A stretch of 24,533 nt of DNA from GCA-003244245 sp035997545 (GTDB lineage: Bacteria > Actinomycetota > Actinomycetes > Mycobacteriales > Pseudonocardiaceae), in assembly GCA_035997545.1 (NCBI GenBank), contig DASYIL010000243.1, positions 1 to 24,533 on the forward strand, in the 5' to 3' direction. A program made the position numbers and the translations under genes. Positions 6,538-13,313 of the stretch are shown in pieces (within the stretch, counting starts at the first letter, position 1; each line of letters opens with the position of its first letter). The notes under the pieces were generated by a model. That model ran no database searches and was not told the DNA's origin. It saw only the letters and a list, made by a program, of their open reading frames with translations.

Positions 6538-7260
6538 GGCAGAGCGCATTGCGGAGTACTGGTCGCGGGGTTTGATCACGATGAGATCGATGTTGACGTG
6601 TGGGGGGCGGGTTACGGCGAAGGCGATGGCCTCGGCGACGTCCTGCGCACTGAGCGGGGTGAGCCCGGCATATACCCGGGCGGCCTGCTGCTCGTCACCG
6701 CCAAAGCGCACCAGGGAGAACTCGGTTTCCACCAGGCCCGGGGCGACTTCGATGAACCGCACCGGCTGCCCGAGGTGCTCGCCGCGCAAGGTGCGGTGTA
6801 CTGCCGCTTGGGCGTGCTTGGCAGAGGTGTAGCCCGAGCCGTTGTCGTAGGTCTCCACGGCAGCGATTGAGGTCACCGTGACCAGGACGCCGTCCCCGGA
6901 GTCGATCAGCTTCGGCAGCAACGCCCTCGTCATTCGCAGGGTGCCGAGCACGTTGGCTTCCCACATCCAGCGCCACTGGTCTTCATTGGCCTCCAGCACC
7001 GGCGAAAGCCCTTTGGCGCCGCCGGCGTTGTTCACCAGCACCCGCGCCGTGGGGATCGCCGCGGCAAAGGCGGCCACCGAATCGGGATCGAGCACATCGA
7101 GCGCCATGGCGGTGCCGCCGATCTCGTCAGCGATCTCCTGACAGCGTTGCACTCGGCGGGCGCCGAGCACCACGTGGAAGCCGTCCGCGGCTAGCGCCCG
7201 GGCCGTAGCCGCCCCAATGCCGCTACTAGCCCCCGTCACAACGGCGATCGCCTTACCCAC
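6496..7260 (-). CDS. SDR family NAD(P)-dependent oxidoreductase
   Basis: A 254-residue classical short-chain dehydrogenase. The N-terminal Rossmann motif TGASSGIG, the NNAG motif, and the catalytic Ser plus Tyr-x3-Lys (YTSAK) are all present. The sequence VNIDLIVIKPRDQ near the end is typical of the YdfG/serine 3-dehydrogenase-like group, so reduction of a 3-hydroxy acid or similar carbonyl is a reasonable guess, but the substrate is unknown. Family members usually end soon after IKPRDQ. Here the protein continues with a Ser/Arg/Asn/Pro tail whose last 13 residues (RSLEPDCSNPGPN) come from the hairpin element at 6474-6537, so the original C-terminus was probably overwritten. Position divergent from mshA matches Rv0484c in M. 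tuberculosis (from memory). Confidence 0.9.
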   Translation of the reverse strand: MGKAIAVVTGASSGIGAATARALAADGFHVVLGARRVQRCQEIADEIGGTAMALDVLDPDSVAAFAAAIPTARVLVNNAGGAKGLSPVLEANEDQWRWMWEANVLGTLRMTRALLPKLIDSGDGVLVTVTSIAAVETYDNGSGYTSAKHAQAAVHRTLRGEHLGQPVRFIEVAPGLVETEFSLVRFGGDEQQAARVYAGLTPLSAQDVAEAIAFAVTRPPHVNIDLIVIKPRDQYSAMRSARSLEPDCSNPGPN

Positions 7261-7279
7261 ACCGCCACCCTAGAGCCAC

Positions 7280-7350
7280 CGCCCGCATTGAGCGGGCTCA
7301 GCGGGGTAACAGGGCGTCGATAACCCCGCTGAGCCCGCTGAATGCGGGCG
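7280..7350. repeat. Long hairpin (28-bp arms) between SDR and mshA
   Basis: Arms at 7280-7307 and 7323-7350 are complementary at 27 of 28 positions (one mismatch, at base 7290 against 7340) with a 15-base loop. The genes on both sides start away from it (SDR from 7260 leftwards, mshA from 7382 or 7355 rightwards), so it lies in the 5' regions of both and is not an ordinary terminator for either. It may be a dispersed palindromic repeat, an upstream attenuator or a structured leader. Confidence 0.75.
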
Positions 7351-7381
7351 AGGCATGGAGTGGGGGCAAGATGAGCTAGTG

Positions 7382-8659
7382 ATGGGGACGCTGCGGCGGG
7401 TTGCGGTGCTGTCCGTGCACACCTCCCCGCTGGACCAGCCGGGCACCGGCGACGCCGGCGGGATGAACGTCTACATCGTGCAGACCGCGACCCGGATGGC
7501 CCGCAGTGGCATCGAGGTCGAGGTCTTCACCCGGGCCACCTCCTCGGGGCTGCCCCCGGAGGTGGACCTCGCGCCGGGCGTCACCGTGCGGCACATTGCC
7601 GCCGGGCCTTATGAGGGCTTGGCCAAGAATGACTTGCCCGCGCAGCTGTGCGCCTTCACCGCCGGGGTGCTGCGGGCCGAGGCGCGACGCGAGCCGGGCT
7701 ACTACGACGTGGTGCACTCGCACTACTGGCTCTCAGGGCAGGTCGGTTGGCTGGCCCGGGACCGCTGGGGGGTGCCGCTGGTGCACACCGCGCACACCTT
7801 GGCCAAGGTGAAGAACGCCGCGCTGGCGCACGGCGATGCCCCGGAGCCGCACACCCGGGTGATCGGCGAGCAGCAGGTGGTGGCCGAGGCCGACCGGCTG
7901 GTGGCGAATACCCCGGCCGAGACCGCTCAGCTCGTCGAGCTCTACGGCGTCGATCCGGCCCGCACTGCCACCATTGCGCCGGGGGTCGACCTGGAGCGCT
8001 TCACACCGGGGCCCCGCAACGCGGCCCGGGCTGAGCTGGACCTGCCACCTGATGCCGTGGTGCTCGCCTTCATCGGCCGCATCCAGCCGCTCAAGGCGCC
8101 GGACGTGCTGTTGCGCGCCGCCGCCGAGATGCTGAACCGTGACCCGGCGCTGCGTGACCGGCTGCGGGTGCTGATCGTGGGCGGACCGTCGGGCAGCGGG
8201 CTGGACGAACCCACCGTGCTGCATCAGCTCGCCCTCGCGATGGGTATCGAGGGGCAAGTCGTGTTCGCTGCCCCGCTGGGTGGCGATGGGCTGGTCGGGG
8301 TGTACCGCGCCGCCGATGTGGTGGCGGTGCCCAGCTACAGCGAGTCGTTCGGCCTGGTCGCCCTGGAAGCGCAAGCATGCGGAACGCCGGTGGTCGCAGC
8401 CAGAGTGGGTGGCCTGCCGGTGGCGGTGGCCGACGGGTTGTCCGGCCAGTTGGTGAGCAGCCACCACCCGGTCGACTGGGCCGACGCCCTGTCCGCCGTC
8501 GCGCTGCACCCGGCGCGCCATGAGGAGCTTGCGGCTGGTGCCATCGCGCATGCGCAGCGGTTCTCCTGGGATAGCACCACGGAGGCGTTGCTGCGGGTCT
8601 ACGCTGACGCTGCGGCGTCCTACCGGGTGGACGCGCTGGAGCGCGAGGTGGCGGTGTGA
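7382..8659 (+). CDS. mshA: D-inositol-3-phosphate glycosyltransferase MshA
   Basis: A 425-residue GT4-family glycosyltransferase that transfers GlcNAc from UDP-GlcNAc to 1D-myo-inositol 3-phosphate, the first step of mycothiol synthesis. Signatures are VHTSPLDQPGTGDAGGMNVY at the N-terminus, FTRATSS, VHSHYWLSGQVGWLARDRWG, VHTAHTLAKVKNAAL, PGVDLERFTPG, FIGRIQPLKAPDVLLRAAA, GGPSGSG, and the donor-binding motif SESFGLVALEAQACGTPVVA. Together these identify MshA rather than a generic GT4. ATG 7382 leaves four residues before the conserved RRVAVLSVHTSPL; an in-frame GTG lies at 7379 and a further ATG at 7355, just after the hairpin, so the start is uncertain. The stop overlaps the next start by four bases (GTGA), indicating translational coupling. 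Confidence 0.95.
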   Translation: MGTLRRVAVLSVHTSPLDQPGTGDAGGMNVYIVQTATRMARSGIEVEVFTRATSSGLPPEVDLAPGVTVRHIAAGPYEGLAKNDLPAQLCAFTAGVLRAEARREPGYYDVVHSHYWLSGQVGWLARDRWGVPLVHTAHTLAKVKNAALAHGDAPEPHTRVIGEQQVVAEADRLVANTPAETAQLVELYGVDPARTATIAPGVDLERFTPGPRNAARAELDLPPDAVVLAFIGRIQPLKAPDVLLRAAAEMLNRDPALRDRLRVLIVGGPSGSGLDEPTVLHQLALAMGIEGQVVFAAPLGGDGLVGVYRAADVVAVPSYSESFGLVALEAQACGTPVVAARVGGLPVAVADGLSGQLVSSHHPVDWADALSAVALHPARHEELAAGAIAHAQRFSWDSTTEALLRVYADAAASYRVDALEREVAV

Positions 8660-9144
8660 GCCACCTCACCGAGCTGGATCGGCTCATCGCTGGGGTGTTG
8701 GACGAGGCCGAACTCGTCCACGAACACCGCGAGCCGGGCAGCTTCCTGATCACCCTGCCGGGCACCAAGAAGCTGCAGACCACTTGCTGGGTGCTGGTTG
8801 GCCAGCACGGGGTGCTGGTGGAGGCGTTCGTGTGCCGCCGTCCGGACGAGGCACACCAGGATGTCTACCGCTGGTTGTTGCGGCGCAACGCCCGGCTGTA
8901 CGGCGTGCACTATGCGCTGGACAAGGTTGGCGACATCTACCTCGTGGGGCGGCTAGCCCATCATGCGGTGACCGCCGACGAGTTGGATCGGGTGCTGGGT
9001 CAGGTGGTCGAGGCCGCCGATGGTGACTTCAACACCCTGCTGGAGATCGGGTTCGCGTCGTCGATCCGGCGCGAATGGGACTGGCGGGTGGCCCGTGGCG
9101 AGTCGCTGGGCAACCTTGCTGCGTTCGAGCACCTAGTGCGCTGA
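8656..9144 (+). CDS. YbjN domain-containing protein
   Basis: A 162-residue protein of the YbjN (type III secretion chaperone-like) fold, with an N-terminal helix (LTELDRLIAGVLDEAEL), paired strands (GSFLITLPG, TTCWVLVGQHGVLVEAFVCR), helices around HQDVYRWLLRRNARL, then strands YALDKVGDIYLVGRL and helix DELDRVLGQVVEAA. YbjN proteins are thought to be protein-interacting or regulatory factors without a known enzymatic role. The GTG start overlaps the mshA stop. This mshA-YbjN pairing is conserved in mycobacteria (Rv0486-Rv0487, from memory). A hairpin terminator follows ten bases after the stop. Confidence 0.88.
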   Translation: MSHLTELDRLIAGVLDEAELVHEHREPGSFLITLPGTKKLQTTCWVLVGQHGVLVEAFVCRRPDEAHQDVYRWLLRRNARLYGVHYALDKVGDIYLVGRLAHHAVTADELDRVLGQVVEAADGDFNTLLEIGFASSIRREWDWRVARGESLGNLAAFEHLVR

Positions 9145-9153
9145 TCGAGGTTG

Positions 9154-9208
9154 GTGGCGGGGCGGCCCGGGGGAGAGGGGGAGTCGCACACTCGGGTCGC
9201 CCCGCCAC
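9154..9208 (+). terminator. Hairpin terminator after mshA-ybjN
   Basis: A 16-bp stem (9154-9169 with 9193-9208, one G-U wobble) with a 23-base loop begins ten bases after the ybjN-like stop. There is no T-run, as is common for actinobacterial terminators. Confidence 0.65.
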
Positions 9209-9732
9209 TATGTCCCGCGTGCGGATCCCTCGTGGGTGAGGGGCACCCCAGAGATCCTGGCGGGCCGCGGTCCGACGGGGGGTACGAACCGCGGGCTGGT
9301 GCTCACCTGCCGGGAGTGTAGGGGGAGCCGGCGGGGGAGAGCGGTGACACACTCTCAGCCGGATGGACGGATATCAAGACCTGCGTGATAGTCGGTTTGA
9401 CCGTGACCCGATCGGTGTACGCCAAACGTCCGAAGCGCCCGGTTTATCGTGGCGCGATGCCCACTGGGGCGGTGGTTCCGGGAACAGCCCCCCCGAAACG
9501 GCATTGAGCTGGTCGACCGCCCAGAGCGCACAGGTGTGTATCGAGTCGAACTGGCTGAGGCCGAACTTTCAGGCTAGCCGGCCGAACGCGCGACGCCCAT
9601 CCGGGCTCGCCGGCGCCGGATGACGACCCGCGCACCAGGCGAGGGCCCCACGTGGCAGGCCAGGGCACAGTGGACACCTCCCACGTAACGTCCGAGCGGG
9701 CCAGCGCGACAAGATGGCTGGTCCAAGCATAT

Positions 9733-9777
9733 TGGCCGTCCCACGGCACGCTCGAGGAGTGCGCCGTGGGACGGCCA
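9733..9777. repeat. Perfect 15-bp-arm hairpin in non-coding DNA
   Basis: Arms TGGCCGTCCCACGGC (9733-9747) and its exact complement (9763-9777) enclose a 15-base loop. The nearest genes end about 590 bases upstream and start 180 bases downstream, so it is not placed as a simple terminator. It may be a palindromic repeat or belong to an unannotated RNA. Confidence 0.65.
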
Positions 9778-9903
9778 GTTGTGTTCGGGGTGTCGAGGAG
9801 GAAATGGCCAGCGCGCGGTCACGCACCGGATATCGTCGCCTACCGCAGCGAGGTCATCCCCCGATCGGCTGCTTCGGTGGACCTAAGCCGGCTGGTATGA
9901 ACT

Positions 9904-9956
9904 GCGGCCAGGCTGGCCGCTGTAGGGTTGATCAAATCTTTGGGAGGTAATGAGGT
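9904..9956 (+). promoter_or_regulatory. Leader of the small Cys protein gene: hairpin, -10-like box and ribosome-binding site
   Basis: GCGGCCA (9904-9910) and TGGCCGC (9914-9920) form a 7-bp stem with a 3-base loop. TAGGGT at 9923-9928 resembles an actinobacterial -10 box. GGGAGG (9942-9947) is a strong Shine-Dalgarno, nine bases before ATG 9957. No clear -35 box is visible. The hairpin overlaps where a -35 region would lie, so it could be an operator. Confidence 0.4.
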
Positions 9957-10175
9957 ATGGGCATGGCAGCGATCCTGGCGGACTTGCCGGACATGTGGCG
10001 AAGCGCGCTGACCGCGCATGTGCCTGACCCCCAGGGTCGCTGCAGTGCGTGCCGTGACGCCAACGGCGTTGCAGCCGCCTGGCCATGTCTGATTCGAGAA
10101 GTCGCAGAGGAAGCCAAGTACCTTTATGAGGGCGGATTGCCGGGCACGTTCGGTGGTCGGCACGCCCGATCGTGA
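9957..10175 (+). CDS. Small Cys-containing hypothetical protein
   Basis: A 72-residue protein starting at ATG 9957 with a strong Shine-Dalgarno. The sequence runs from an amphipathic helix (ILADLPDMWRSALTAHV) through PDPQGRCSACRDANGVAAAWPC to a second helix (LIREVAEEAKYLYEG). The C-x2-C and WPC cysteines resemble a pattern found in small conserved proteins of Pseudonocardiales and related actinomycetes, often near secondary or regulatory loci. The three cysteines plus a His before them (TAHVPDPQGRC) could form a zinc or redox site. No function is known to me. It stands alone between two stretches of non-coding DNA. Confidence 0.75.
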   Translation: MGMAAILADLPDMWRSALTAHVPDPQGRCSACRDANGVAAAWPCLIREVAEEAKYLYEGGLPGTFGGRHARS

Positions 10176-10283
10176 AGGGCGGCTAATCAGCGCGCGCCCA
10201 TTGTGGCACTGCAGCGATGTGGTGCCGTGGCCATTGCGGTGCTGTATTCGAACCCTCGGACCGCCCAGGACAGGCAAACCCAG

Positions 10284-10353
10284 CGCAGGGAACCGCTGTG
10301 CGACCAGCCATTCCCCGGGGGGCGGGGGAGCGGGTGACCAGCGGTTCCCTGCG
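10284..10353. repeat. Hairpin with perfect 15-bp arms and G-rich loop
   Basis: CGCAGGGAACCGCTG (10284-10298) pairs exactly with 10339-10353. The 40-base loop contains a run CCCCGGGGGGCGGGGG that can form an inner stem or a G-rich structure. It is 110 bases after the small Cys protein gene. Confidence 0.65.
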
Positions 10354-10400
10354 ACGACGGTGGGGGTGTCAGCAGGGGGTTTGCGGTAACACCGTCGTCG
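10352..10400. repeat. Second hairpin, adjoining the first, with alternative pairing
   Basis: CGACGACGGTG (10352-10362) pairs exactly with CACCGTCGTCG (10390-10400), an 11-bp stem. Inside it, GGTGT (10365-10369) can instead pair with ACACC (10389-10393), which would compete with the outer stem. The first two bases overlap the right arm of the preceding hairpin, so the two stems are mutually limiting. Confidence 0.55.
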
Positions 10401-10526
10401 AACGTTAATCTAGAGGTCACCGGGTGGTTACGGCCAGCGGCCGTTCGGGCTATTTGGTTCCGCGAATTGATCTTACTCGGGGTGTCCCCCGGATCGTGGC
10501 GTCGCGGCACATGGCACGCTACCGGT

Positions 10527-11279
10527 ATGAGCCCGGGGACCCTGATACTGCTCCGCCACGGCGAGAGCGAGTGGAACGCCAAGAACCTGTTCACCGGTTG
10601 GGTGGATGTGCCGTTGTCGGTGCAGGGCGAGCGCGAGGCGGTGCGCAGCGGCGAGCTGATAGCCGCGACTGGCCTGCTGCCTGATGTACTCCACACCTCA
10701 CTGCTGCGCCGTGCGATCAGCACCGCCAGCCTAGCGCTCGACATCGCCGACCGGCACTGGATTCCGGTGCGCCGCGACTGGCGGCTCAACGAGCGGCACT
10801 ACGGCACTCTGCAGGGCAAGGACAAGGCGCAGATCCGCGCGGAGTACGGCGACGTGCAGTTCGCGCTGTGGCGCCGTTCCTACGGCACCCGGCCACCGCC
10901 CATCGAGCCGGGCAGCGAGTTCAGCCAAGACAGTGACCTGCGATATGCAGGCGTCGATGTCCCCCTGACGGAGTGCCTGGCCGATGTAGTGACCCGGATG
11001 ATGCCGTATTGGGAGTCGTCGATCGCGCCCGACTTGTGGGCCGGGCGCACCGTGCTGGTCGCCGCGCACGGCAACTCGCTGCGCGCCCTGATCAAGTACC
11101 TGGACGGAATCGACGAGCAGTCCATCGTTGGGCTCAATATCCCGACCGGCATCCCGCTGCGTTACGATTTTGATGATCAGCTGCGGCCGGTCACTCGCGG
11201 CGGGACCTACCTTGATCCCGACGCGGCGGTCGAGGCCATCGCCGCGGTGGCGAACCAGGGCAGCCTGACCGGTGGGTGA
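10527..11279 (+). CDS. gpmA: 2,3-bisphosphoglycerate-dependent phosphoglycerate mutase
   Basis: A 250-residue cofactor-dependent phosphoglycerate mutase interconverting 3- and 2-phosphoglycerate in glycolysis and gluconeogenesis. The catalytic motif LLRHGES has the phospho-accepting His11; WNAKNLFTGWVDVPLS, TSLLRRAISTA, RLNERHYGTLQGKDK and the second His in VAAHGNSLRALIKYLDGI are all intact. Start ATG 10527 is chosen because it puts the first strand (GTLILLRHG) at the normal distance from the N-terminus; the longer frame from 10467 adds a non-conserved Trp/Arg-rich stretch. The gpmA-senX3-regX3 order is the same as in M. tuberculosis (gpm1-senX3-regX3). A 108-base gap with a palindrome separates it from senX3. 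Confidence 0.96.
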   Translation: MSPGTLILLRHGESEWNAKNLFTGWVDVPLSVQGEREAVRSGELIAATGLLPDVLHTSLLRRAISTASLALDIADRHWIPVRRDWRLNERHYGTLQGKDKAQIRAEYGDVQFALWRRSYGTRPPPIEPGSEFSQDSDLRYAGVDVPLTECLADVVTRMMPYWESSIAPDLWAGRTVLVAAHGNSLRALIKYLDGIDEQSIVGLNIPTGIPLRYDFDDQLRPVTRGGTYLDPDAAVEAIAAVANQGSLTGG

Positions 11280-11358
11280 ATCCGCGGTGAACGGCGGACG
11301 AAGAGTGCCGAGGCAAGGTGCCAATGGGGCCACTCGGGGTGCGCCAGGTGTAGGGCTT

Positions 11359-11388
11359 GCACCGGGTTCGGTGCTTACGATTGCCGTG
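11359..11388 (+). promoter_or_regulatory. Putative leaderless senX3 promoter with palindrome
   Basis: TTACGAT (11375-11381) resembles a -10 box and ends six bases before the GTG start at 11388, so transcription could begin at the start codon. Immediately upstream GCACCG (11359-11364) and CGGTGC (11369-11374) form a perfect inverted repeat with a GGTT spacer, which could be a regulator site covering the -35 region. No good -35 hexamer is visible. Confidence 0.35.
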
Positions 11389-12587
11389 TGACACTCGCAG
11401 CCGTCGTGCTCACCGCGATCGGCACGCTGATGGTTGGGTTGGTGGCGGGGATCCTCATCTGCCGGCGTGCTGGGACACCGGCACCGCAGCCGCCCCAAGA
11501 GGGGGCAGCCGTCGCCGACGCCGACTTGGTCCAGCGGGCCGTGCTCTCCTCGCACAACGGCGTGGTGGTGTTGACCAGGTTGGGCGAGGTCGTGCTGGCC
11601 AACCCCGCTGCCCTCGAGCTGGGCCTGGTCCGCGGGTCGGGCCCGGACGAGCGCGCCTGGACAGCCGCGCAGCACGCGCGCGACACCGGTGAGGTGGTCC
11701 AGGTCGATCTCTCCCCCTTGGAGTCCAGTGCCCGATCCGGTCGCGGGCCCACCGCTGTGCTCGGCGAGGTCCGGCCGCTAGGTGACGGGTTCACCGTCAT
11801 CGACGCGTCCGACGAATCGGATGCGGTCCGGCTCGAAGCGACCCGGCGGGACTTTGTGGCCAATGTCAGCCACGAGTTGAAGACCCCGGTCGGGGCGGTG
11901 GCGCTGCTGGCCGAGGCAGTGCTGGACGCCGCCGACGACCCGCACGAGGTGCGCCGGTTCTGCACCAAGATCCTTAACGAGTCCGCCCGATTGGGCGCGC
12001 TGGTCACCGAACTGATTGCGCTGTCCCGGCTGCAGGGTGCCGAGCGGCTCCCCGAGTTGGCTACTGTCGACGTCGACGAGGTGGTGCGCGAGGCACTGGA
12101 CCGCTGCCGGGTGGCCGCCGAATCGGCGAACATCCGGATCACCGTCGACCCGCCGAGCGGGCTGTTGCTCGACGGCGACGCGACGCTGCTGGTGACCGCG
12201 CTGTCCAACTTGATCGACAACGCCGTGTCCTACTCGCTGCCGGGCAGCCCGGTCTCGGTCAGCAGGCGCCTAGCGGACGGTTTCGTGGAGATCGCCGTCA
12301 CCGACCGCGGCCTGGGCATTGCCCCCGAGTATCAGGAACGGGTGTTCGAGCGGTTCTTCCGGATCGACCAGGCGCGCAGCCGGGCCACCGGCGGGACCGG
12401 GTTGGGTCTGGCGATCGTCAAGCACGTCGCTGCCAACCACGGTGGTGACGTACAGCTCTGGAGCAGGCCCGGGACGGGCTCTACCTTTACGCTGAGGGTA
12501 CCCGCGCATCCGGACAATTCCACCCATGCTCCCACCCATGTCCCGCGCACGCCGTCGAAACCTGAACACGTGGGAGGATCGCTGTGA
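11388..12587 (+). CDS. senX3: Sensor histidine kinase SenX3
   Basis: A 399-residue membrane histidine kinase. It has an N-terminal hydrophobic segment (residues 3-25) that may form one TM helix or a short hairpin, a PAS-like domain (about 46-130), a HisKA dimerisation domain with the phospho-accepting His162 in NVSHELKTP, and a HATPase domain with the N box (NLIDNAVSYS), G1 (DRGLGIAP), F box and G2 (GGTGLGLAIVKH). SenX3 autophosphorylates and controls RegX3 in response to phosphate availability, with PhoU and the Pst system in mycobacteria. No phoU or pst genes lie in this window. The C-terminal Pro/Thr/His-rich tail after the ATPase domain is non-conserved. GTG 11388 is the called start. The stop overlaps the regX3 GTG by four bases. 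Confidence 0.95.
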   Translation: MTLAAVVLTAIGTLMVGLVAGILICRRAGTPAPQPPQEGAAVADADLVQRAVLSSHNGVVVLTRLGEVVLANPAALELGLVRGSGPDERAWTAAQHARDTGEVVQVDLSPLESSARSGRGPTAVLGEVRPLGDGFTVIDASDESDAVRLEATRRDFVANVSHELKTPVGAVALLAEAVLDAADDPHEVRRFCTKILNESARLGALVTELIALSRLQGAERLPELATVDVDEVVREALDRCRVAAESANIRITVDPPSGLLLDGDATLLVTALSNLIDNAVSYSLPGSPVSVSRRLADGFVEIAVTDRGLGIAPEYQERVFERFFRIDQARSRATGGTGLGLAIVKHVAANHGGDVQLWSRPGTGSTFTLRVPAHPDNSTHAPTHVPRTPSKPEHVGGSL

Positions 12588-13273
12588 CCAGGGTGCTGAT
12601 CGTTGAGGACGAGGAATCGTTCGCTGATCCACTGGCCTTTCTGCTGCGTAAGGAGGGTTTCTCGACAGCGGTGGCTACCACCGGGTCCGAGGCGTTGGAG
12701 GAGTTCGACCGCAACGGTGCCGACATCGTGCTGCTCGACCTGATGCTGCCCGGAATGGGCGGCACCGACGTCTGCAAGCAACTGCGGGCTCGCTCCGCAG
12801 TCCCGGTGATCATGGTGACGGCTCGGGACAGCGAGATCGACAAGGTAGTCGGTCTGGAGCTCGGCGCCGATGACTACGTCACCAAGCCTTACTCGGCCCG
12901 CGAACTCATCGCCCGGATCCGCGCGGTGCTGCGCCGCGGTGGGGAGGTCGACGGCGACCCTGCCCTCGGGCCTTCGGTGCTTGAGGCTGGACCGGTCCGG
13001 ATGGACGTCGAGCGGCATACCGTTACCGTCGCCGGGCGGGAGGTGGGGCTGCCACTCAAGGAGTTCGACCTGCTGGAGTACCTGCTGCGCAACGTGGGCC
13101 GGGTGCTGACTCGCGGTCAGCTCATCGACCGGGTGTGGGGAGCCGACTACGTCGGCGATACCAAGACTCTCGACGTGCACGTCAAGCGGCTTCGCTCCAA
13201 GATCGAGCGGGATCCCTCGTCACCCCAGCACCTGGTGACAGTCCGTGGACTGGGGTACAAATACGATGCTTGA
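12584..13273 (+). CDS. regX3: Response regulator RegX3
   Basis: A 229-residue OmpR/PhoB-family regulator. The receiver domain (1-120) has the acidic pocket (Glu8, Asp9), phospho-accepting Asp52 in LLDLMLPGM, the conserved Thr in MVTARD, and the Lys in VTKPYS. The C-terminal winged-helix DNA-binding domain follows (VGLPLKEFDLLEYLLRNVGR to TVRGLGYKY). Phosphorylated RegX3 activates phosphate-starvation genes in mycobacteria and, in Streptomyces where it is called PhoP, also represses secondary metabolism. Translation is coupled to senX3. A perfect 13-base tandem repeat straddles the stop codon. Confidence 0.96.
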   Translation: MTRVLIVEDEESFADPLAFLLRKEGFSTAVATTGSEALEEFDRNGADIVLLDLMLPGMGGTDVCKQLRARSAVPVIMVTARDSEIDKVVGLELGADDYVTKPYSARELIARIRAVLRRGGEVDGDPALGPSVLEAGPVRMDVERHTVTVAGREVGLPLKEFDLLEYLLRNVGRVLTRGQLIDRVWGADYVGDTKTLDVHVKRLRSKIERDPSSPQHLVTVRGLGYKYDA

Positions 13274-13287
13274 CTACGATGCTTGAC
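13262..13287 (+). repeat. Perfect 13-base tandem duplication at the regX3 stop
   Basis: TACGATGCTTGAC occurs at 13262-13274 and again at 13275-13287. The first copy contains the last codons and stop of regX3 (TGA 13271-13273). The second copy creates TTGACA at 13283-13288, a consensus -35-like hexamer upstream of ppx, but the distance to a -10-like TAGCCT (13300-13305) is only 11 bases. A recent slippage duplication is the simplest explanation. Confidence 0.8.
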
Positions 13288-13293
13288 ATCCAG

Positions 13294-13313
13294 GGCAGGT
13301 AGCCTGACCTGCC
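13294..13313. promoter_or_regulatory. Palindrome directly before the ppx start
   Basis: GGCAGGT (13294-13300) and ACCTGCC (13307-13313) form a perfect 7-bp stem with a 6-base loop that ends at the GTG start of ppx. TAGCCT (13300-13305) inside it resembles a -10 box, which would give a leaderless ppx transcript. It could be an operator, a weak terminator for regX3 or a translation-controlling stem. Confidence 0.4.

Larger units (their letters stand above)
9209..9956. other. Long region without a supported gene
   Basis: About 750 bases. Short open frames in all directions look like chance frames in GC-rich DNA (Arg/Pro/Ala/Gly-rich, no ribosome-binding sites). It holds a strong hairpin at 9733-9777, a smaller palindrome around CCGCGGT/ACCGCGG near 9266-9295, a possible bulged hairpin at about 9328-9362, and a small hairpin at 9904-9920 just upstream of the next gene. 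Confidence 0.5.
10176..10526. other. Non-coding region upstream of gpmA with two hairpins
   Basis: About 350 bases between the small Cys protein and phosphoglycerate mutase. Apart from the two adjoining hairpins at 10284-10353 and 10352-10400 I see no gene. The last 60 bases, upstream of ATG 10527, are less structured and should hold the gpmA promoter. A GTTCGAA-like stretch at about 10245-10256 is not part of a tRNA. Confidence 0.5.

Noticed and set aside
6551..6561. 11-base match GCGGAGTACTG with the loop of the 20841 hairpin
   Set aside because: An 11-mer is expected to recur by chance in a 24-kb window, and its position relative to the arms differs between the two elements.
10230..10262. 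tRNA-like T-arm (GTTCGAA) on the minus strand
   Set aside because: No acceptor stem, anticodon arm or D-arm could be folded around it.
11375..12220. Minus-strand open frame antisense to senX3
   Set aside because: Ser/Thr/Arg-rich shadow frame; senX3 is unambiguous.
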